A DNA stretch of 25,513 nt from Bigelowiella natans CCMP2755 (taxonomy: Eukaryota > Cercozoa > Chlorarachniophyceae), in NCBI GenBank assembly GCA_000320545.1, contig ADNK01000098.1, forward strand, positions 1-25,513. Direction: 5' to 3'. The notes beneath the pieces are model-generated. The model had not been told where the DNA came from and did not search any database. It saw only the letters and a list, made by a program, of their open reading frames with translations. This document shows positions 20,408 through 25,513 of this stretch, piece after piece. Each line of letters opens with the position of its first letter. Position 1 is the first letter of the stretch. A program made the translations under genes and the position numbers.

Positions 20408-22131
20408 ATGGGCTATACTGTGCTGGAGACCACGCATTGGGCACATGGTGATCTAGATCAGGGCTCGTCTTTTTCAAATCGTATCTCAACCCGCCGCAAA
20501 TACCTCGCCCGCGTCGCGTTGTGCACAGTTTTCGTACTCGGGTTGCAAATTGTACTTGCCACCACCGATGACGCTTCCCGGTTGTCCGCGCCTGCTTCTC
20601 CTAGGTTTGCTGTGTATTTATTTCGCGCGTTCGCAACTGAGCACGTGATCCTACGATAGGAACGATATCCTCGAGGATTCCGGGCCCATGAGCGGATTCA
20701 GACAGTTTCTGGGTGGTGTCGAAAACGGATTTAACGCTATGAGCCACATGCTTCTAGGTACACCAACTGATGCCTGAGAAATATTCGGTACTGAATGTAA
20801 CATGCTGAAAGTATAAGTATCATACACAAACAGGCGATAAAAGCCTATCGTCGATGACTGGACAGAAGCGGACAGAACCGGAGACGGGGGTCTCCTTCCC
20901 ACTTAAATACACGATGCAAGGGAAACAGGGCTCAGAACTAGACCTCATAGGGGTTGGAGTTCGTGCAAAATGGGGAATCAAAGTCTATGCGGCTGCACTG
21001 TATGCTGATTCTAGAAGGTTGGAGCTTTTTCGCCTTACTCCCACCACACAAACACCTGAAATCTTGTTTATATTTCTGCAGAGCAAAGTCGGTACTGTCC
21101 AACTATAATGGAATAGATGCTGCATCGCTAGCAGACGATCCTGGATTTACCGAGGCAGTTAAACATGGTGAAGATCCCGCTTTCCTGTCGAATAATACTT
21201 GGATTTCATGTGGAAATTCTTTTCATTCCTAACCCCCCCAACCCCCCCCCAAGCCTCTACTCATTTTGAATATGCAGGTGATTTTGACAAAGCCATGGTC
21301 ATGCAAATGACTCGCCGTATACCCCAGCCTATGCTGATGAAGTAATAAGTTACCTGTGAGTGGTGGTGCGAATACGTCTTACTTGCATAAAGCACGCCTA
21401 GACCATGTTACATTCATCTGGGATACTACTACTAACTCCTCACTATCATCACCACCCTCCCCTCCCTCTCCAAGGGCAATAGGAACAAGTATCAATCCCC
21501 GACTAAAACCGTCGGAGAAGAAAATTCTGCCGACGTTCGATAGGATAGTAGACAGTGCATTAAACGAAATCGGCGTCATCAATAGAGATACGCAGGTATC
21601 TACTGTGTTCTACTGGACTAAAGACCGACTTCTCATTTGCTCATTTCCTGGAACAACTCTAAATGCTATCGATGGTATGTCAGATTCGTATGGAGGTTTC
21701 CCGCAAGAACTCTCTGTGTGTCTCTGTGAACAAAGTCCCTCCTCGCTCGCTCAGGAACAAGCCCTTGTGTGACGCCATCGTTGACATGTAATAGTGCAAC
21801 AGAATGTTAATCGCAGAGATGACTATTTTGATATCGTTCCCTGAGCATTGTCCGCAATAGGTACGTTGGAGCGGATCCTGTATCTCCGGCGGCCAAGAAG
21901 GACATTTGTGCTGGGTTCTCCCGTTTGTTAGCCCCCTCCTCTCGGCCCAGCCTCAACCTAAAAGTGCCAGGGATGTTCTCCAGGAAGCCGGAGACGCTAG
22001 AGACGATTCCCATGGGAAAGAGCAAAGCTACTACCACTGGTACTACTGCCTCGGAGCAGAGGAGTCCTCCAGCAGCAGCTCCCATGGGACGACCTGCACT
22101 ACATGTCTGGGAACGTGAATACGAAAGATAA
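20408..22131 (+). CDS. Chalcone-isomerase-like / fatty-acid-binding (FAP-type) protein, probably plastid-targeted
   Basis: Exons 20408-20604, 20660-20757, 20834-21017, 21082-21167, 21278-21341, 21475-21674, 21736-21787 and 21861-22131 give exactly 384 codons including the stop. Residues 34-51 are a signal-like hydrophobic segment (ARVALCTVFVLGLQIVLA) after an unusually long n-region. The CHI fold starts near residue 110: TEPETGVSFP, then GVGVRAKWGIKVYAAALYAD, FDKAMVMQMTRRIPQPMLM, NPRLKPSEKK, FYWTKDRLLICSFPG, and NKPLCDAIVDMYVGADPVSP. The Arg of GVRAK and the Tyr of ALYAD are 13 residues apart, as for the carboxylate-binding pair of plant FAPs, so fatty-acid binding in the plastid is likelier than flavonoid chemistry. 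A Ser/Thr/Pro-rich tail of about 70 residues follows the domain. Acceptors at 21474 and 21735 are AAG and less sure. Confidence 0.87.
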
Positions 22132-22922
22132 TGATACCAAGTAGCGATTAGCCAGTAGCCAGATGATGAGCTGAAATGTCGAATATAGCCTGACACTTCC
22201 TCTCCGAGTAATCACGTGATATGGGCTACTGAGGGGCGTCTTGATTAGAATTGTTAAGTCATACTCCGTGCATAGGGATTTACGCTTGCACATTGATTAA
22301 ATGCACGCCTTCGTATATCCACCTCACTTGCCGAAACGACAGCAACGCAGCCATTAGTCAGGCTAGTAGTATTTACACGGCCTACATGCACATGCCATTA
22401 TGAAGAGTGCAACCATTTTGTATGCGCTGCACGCCATGAGGACTGTGCATCCTGCTCAGTCGATCTAGTATAGTGCTGCACATTGCAAAACTTCCGAAAC
22501 GAAGAGGACGCAAATTTGGTAGGTACATAGGTGCGTATAGCTAGGCAGACAGCATGTGTAGTTGCTGGGATATGCAAACGTACTGCATCGTCGAAGTATA
22601 GAAGCATAGCTAGTACAGTCATACCATCTATACTGACACGTTTTGCAATTTAGCGACGCTGTATGGCACATGCATGTGCTCTAGGACGCACACATGCATA
22701 GTAGCTACATTAGGATGACTATTGAAAATATTTAATCACTTCATAAATAATGACATCCGTCTCACAATTGCGTACTATTGAAAAATGTAATTCCTTCATT
22801 ACGTCCGTCTCGTAAATGTATACTTATACATATACATATTATATTAATAGGTGCTAACTGATGATTGCACGGTGCATTAAATATGAACAGCCCGCCGCTC
22901 CTGGCTGTACTATGATTCATTT
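22132..22922. other. Tail-to-tail intergenic region
   Basis: Between the stops of the CHI-like and TRM5 genes. AT-rich with short self-complementary words (CATGCATG at 22671, CATGCATAGTAGCTAC at 22693) resembling those at 17041-17520. The phrase TACGTCCGTCTCGTAAATG at 22800-22818 echoes CATCCGTCTCACAATTG at 22752-22768. No gene, RNA or transposon end was identified. Confidence 0.4.
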
Positions 22923-23252
22923 CTACGCTAATGTCTCAGGGTATTGAAAGGTGACACATAGCATTCGTTCTTTCGGAGAAGTCATCCTCACTTCATGAAT
23001 CCTTGGCGCTTCCTTCACACGTGAGTAAATGATCGAGTGGGGAGGGCGCAGGGAAAGAGACGGAAAAAAAAGGGGGGGGGGGGGGGGGGAAGGAGTAGAA
23101 CGTAATATGGGCAGCAATGAGTATGTAGACGGGGAATAAATGAAGATTTCATGCTCCTTTTCCTCCTCCCCCCTCCTCCTCGGAGTAATACCCTATCCAT
23201 TCAGGAGGGACAGATGCCGATGGAAAGGACAAGTGTTAAACTCAGTAGGAGG

Positions 23253-23287
<35 letters not shown>

Positions 23288-23515
23288 ATGCTAATACTAC
23301 CAACAGTGCGCCGCCAAGGTGCTCCTCGATCCGTGCTCTAATATCGTCGTTCGTTTCCCTCACGTCCGCGAACATGTAGACGTGTATTAGCGGCAGGCTC
23401 CTGCCCTTCCATGCCTGGTGTGACGATGATGATGATGGTGGTGGTGGTGGTGGTGGTGGTGGATTCATGTCAATAATTTCGATATTGTATAAAACACGCA
23501 CACATACACACACAC

Positions 23516-23557
<42 letters not shown>

Positions 23558-24535
23558 TGTGTTTATTATATATGGTATTCATGTGCATACATGCTACATA
23601 CACCCCAACCCTGGAGTCTACGCTGACAAACCCGTGAACGTGTAAATATTGATGTGAAAAGAATAAGAATAAATACTGGGTACGCCATCAAATTTTCCGT
23701 CCGCGAAAGCGCACGTACAACAAGGCACAAGCCACAGCCGACGAACGGTTGGCGAAGTGTTCAACGCGGCAAGACAGGCAACCACAGCAACTTACGTCCG
23801 CAGAGAGCTTTCCTCGAAATACGTCCAGGAACTTCACAGCTGCGTGGTCAAATGAATCGGTCAGAATCACCAATATTTCGCAATGGAACGATGGCAATGT
23901 GGACACACAAAGATCACCACCTATTCTGGGAAGATTCATCACCACGTGATCGTACGCTAGGCCTTTAAAAGGATGGGGGGGGGAGATTGGAATGCATAAG
24001 GCAGCAGCTAGGAAACAAGGCAGTGTTTACACGAAGTTAAACGACGCGCCAAATAAGTAGAAAAATACAATAAGTAACACTGTGTGTGCATGCATGCATG
24101 CATGCATGCATGTATGTGTGTGTCGCGCGCGCACACACAAAGGTATTGCAGGAAAAACCTTGTGCAGGAACGTTGATCTTGGGCAAAGCATTTAAGGTGG
24201 TGTTGGCTTGGGGTTCGGCAGCCACCGAGGAGCCACCAGCCAGGAAAGAAACAACCTCTCTGATTACATATTATACGCTTGAGCGCATGAGTGCCTGCGG
24301 GGGTGCTCTCATTCATTCGTGCGTCGTTACATGCATGGTCATGGTTGCGTCGCTTCATTTCCGTGAGGACCGACCTTGCATCGGCGTTGGAGGGAACCAC
24401 CAACCCCTGGACTGAGTTGAGACTTTTGATGATTCAGGTCAAACACATTTTATCACGTGCAGGAGAGGGAGAGGAGGAGGGGGGGGATGGAGGGAAAGAT
24501 TATGGAACGATCAGAGACGCAGAAGATGTGCAATG

Positions 24536-24629
<94 letters not shown>

Positions 24630-25243
24630 GAGAGAGGTGCCTATGTATATGCGTGGGAGAGTTTAAAACATCATTACCCAAAAAGGCAGGAAGTGTGTAT
24701 GTGTGTGTGCGTGTGTGTGTTTTGTCAGGCGGGTCACCGAATCATCAATTGATTCGCAAAAGTTAAAAAAAAAAATCATAAACAAAAGCATCATCAACGT
24801 TTCTTTTTGCCCAGCAACACAGCAGCTCCCGTGGGGGTTTCTTCTAAAAAAGACAACTGTCTCTATACCATCAAGTCACCTACCCGAGGTTCACCTCCAG
24901 CCACCGTACGCTATCCGCGTTCAAGTCGTTTGCGTAGACCTTGCATCCCTGAGTGTCAGCGGAGCAGCCCCCGAGCCACAACAGCAATGAGGATATTTTC
25001 AAAATCAACACCGAATAATAACATCATCAAAGGCCAATTGCCGTGCCAACGAGGGGTGGATGCGCGTTGTTTCGTCGTGAAGAAAACCCTTCCCCTTAGC
25101 AAACAGATCGCCCCCCTCGATACATGCAGCCAGACTACCACACATCACATGAGCACGACCACACCAGCTCCCCCACTAAAAAACACCTTTTTCGCAGCGG
25201 GTATGGAGAACGGTCCCACGCCGCACATCAGATCCAGAATCAC
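22923..25243 (-). CDS. TRM5: tRNA (guanine37-N1)-methyltransferase TRM5/TRMT5, C-terminal part (5' end beyond right edge)
   Basis: Exons 25243-25187, 24948-24884, 24422-24256, 23962-23921, 23839-23796, 23414-23301 and 23012-22923 join to 192 aa and TAG with all phases closed. The SAM-binding core is VILDLMCGVGPFSIPAAKK followed by GCKVYANDLNADSVRWLEVN; next comes SNADARSVLTEM; then the diagnostic DHVVMNLPRIAVKFLDVFRG, whose NLP motif favours TRM5 over the wybutosine enzyme TYW2; the C-terminal strands include LPLIHVYMFADV and PKERMLCVTFQYPE. The enzyme makes m1G37 on tRNA with S-adenosylmethionine, preventing frameshifts, in nucleus/cytosol or mitochondria. Upstream exons (the tRNA-recognition domain) must lie right of the window or in 25244-25513, where none was recognised. 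Introns carry most of the repeats here: (TG)n(AG)n, (TGCA)n, (TA)n, (GGT)n, poly-G and (TAC)n. Confidence 0.92.
23254..23551. repeat. (TAC)n, (GAT)n(GGT)n and (TA)n tracts in TRM5 introns
   Basis: (TAC)n at 23254-23286, (GAT)n(GGT)n at 23424-23461 and (TA)n at 23519-23551. They flank the 23301-23414 exon closely: its acceptor is about 10 nt from the trinucleotide tract. Confidence 0.9.
24087..24112. repeat. (TGCA)n tetranucleotide repeat
   Basis: Six TGCA units, a self-complementary repeat, in the TRM5 intron 23963-24255. Confidence 0.9.
24536..24636. repeat. Compound (TG)n(AG)n repeat
   Basis: About 17 TG units pass directly into about 33 AG units, in the TRM5 intron 24423-24883. The longest microsatellite in the window. 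Confidence 0.9.
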
Positions 25244-25476
25244 CTGCCAGCACGCACAAAAAGGATGATGGGTTGGAGCGCCGCACCCCCCCCCGGCATG
25301 GGAGAGGAAAAGAACGACAACAGGTTTGCACGGCTTTTCTTTGCTGTAATGATGATCAGGAGTAAGCTTTCCTTTCAGCGAATAATATCACTGACTTAAA
25401 GAAACTTGGCTGCCCTCTCGCATCTCTCTCCCCATCTCTATCATCGTTCTGGCCGCTCGCTCACTCTCTGCGTGGC

Positions 25477-25513
25477 ACACACACACACACACACACGGGG
25501 GGGGGGGGGGGGG
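25477..25513. repeat. (CA)n followed by poly-G at the right edge
   Basis: A (CA)n tract then G16 running into the window end; the contig may have been cut or weakened by this homopolymer. Confidence 0.8.

Noticed and set aside
24087-24112. Regular short repeats as a CRISPR array or telomere
   Set aside because: All arrays are perfect 1-4 base tandem units without spacers, and none is a telomere-type repeat.
22923-25243. TYW2 (wybutosine synthesis) instead of TRM5
   Set aside because: The MNLP-x-x-A-x-x-F-L-D-x-F-R-G motif is the TRM5 form; TYW2 proteins lack this NLP signature.
24807-25268. 153-aa + strand open frame
   Set aside because: It is antisense to two TRM5 exons that carry unmistakable methyltransferase motifs; its own translation is Pro/Thr/Arg-rich with no motif.

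Overview
This is nuclear DNA of a eukaryote. Every gene that can be read is split by short GT-AG introns (35 to about 460 nt), and all the well-resolved reading frames close exactly across their splice junctions. Simple-sequence repeats are very dense in both flanks. The likely host is an alga with a red-lineage secondary plastid, most plausibly a photosynthetic stramenopile. Two genes encode plastid-type proteins (a CURT1/CAAD thylakoid protein and a chalcone-isomerase-fold fatty-acid-binding-like protein). The CAAD precursor begins with an ER-type signal peptide followed by a transit-peptide-like stretch, with a Phe at the probable cleavage site. Placement at genus or class level cannot be made from the window alone.

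Layout: (1) 1-262, + strand, the 3' end of an unrecognised coding sequence broken by a one-base frameshift. (2) About 242-8500, - strand, a FUSED/STK36-type protein kinase; the kinase half is read exon by exon, while the long tail towards position 242 is only partly resolved. (3) 9170-11349, + strand, a C3orf33-like membrane-anchored SNase-fold protein (9-10 exons, 315 aa). (4) 12274-14332, - strand, an RNA-binding protein with a SAM domain, three CCCH fingers, an RRM and a CCHC knuckle (543 aa). (5) 14789-16769, + strand, an unrecognised protein. (6) 17888-19418, - strand, a CAAD/CURT1 protein (7 exons, 218 aa). (7) 20408-22131, + strand, a chalcone-isomerase-like/FAP protein (8 exons, 383 aa). 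(8) 22923-25243 and beyond the right edge, - strand, TRM5 tRNA (guanine37-N1)-methyltransferase (seven 3' exons seen).

Strands alternate strictly (+ - + - + - + -), giving head-to-head pairs that share 0.45-1 kb promoters (FUSED/C3orf33-like, SAM-CCCH/unknown, CAAD/CHI-like) and tail-to-tail pairs separated by 0.8-1.1 kb, or about 0 at the left edge. Functionally the set is mixed: a kinase often tied to cilia or cytokinesis, an organelle-membrane SNase-like protein, an RNA regulator, two plastid membrane/lipid proteins with a common promoter region, and a tRNA-modifying enzyme. No tRNA, rRNA, CRISPR array, insertion sequence or intact transposon was seen.
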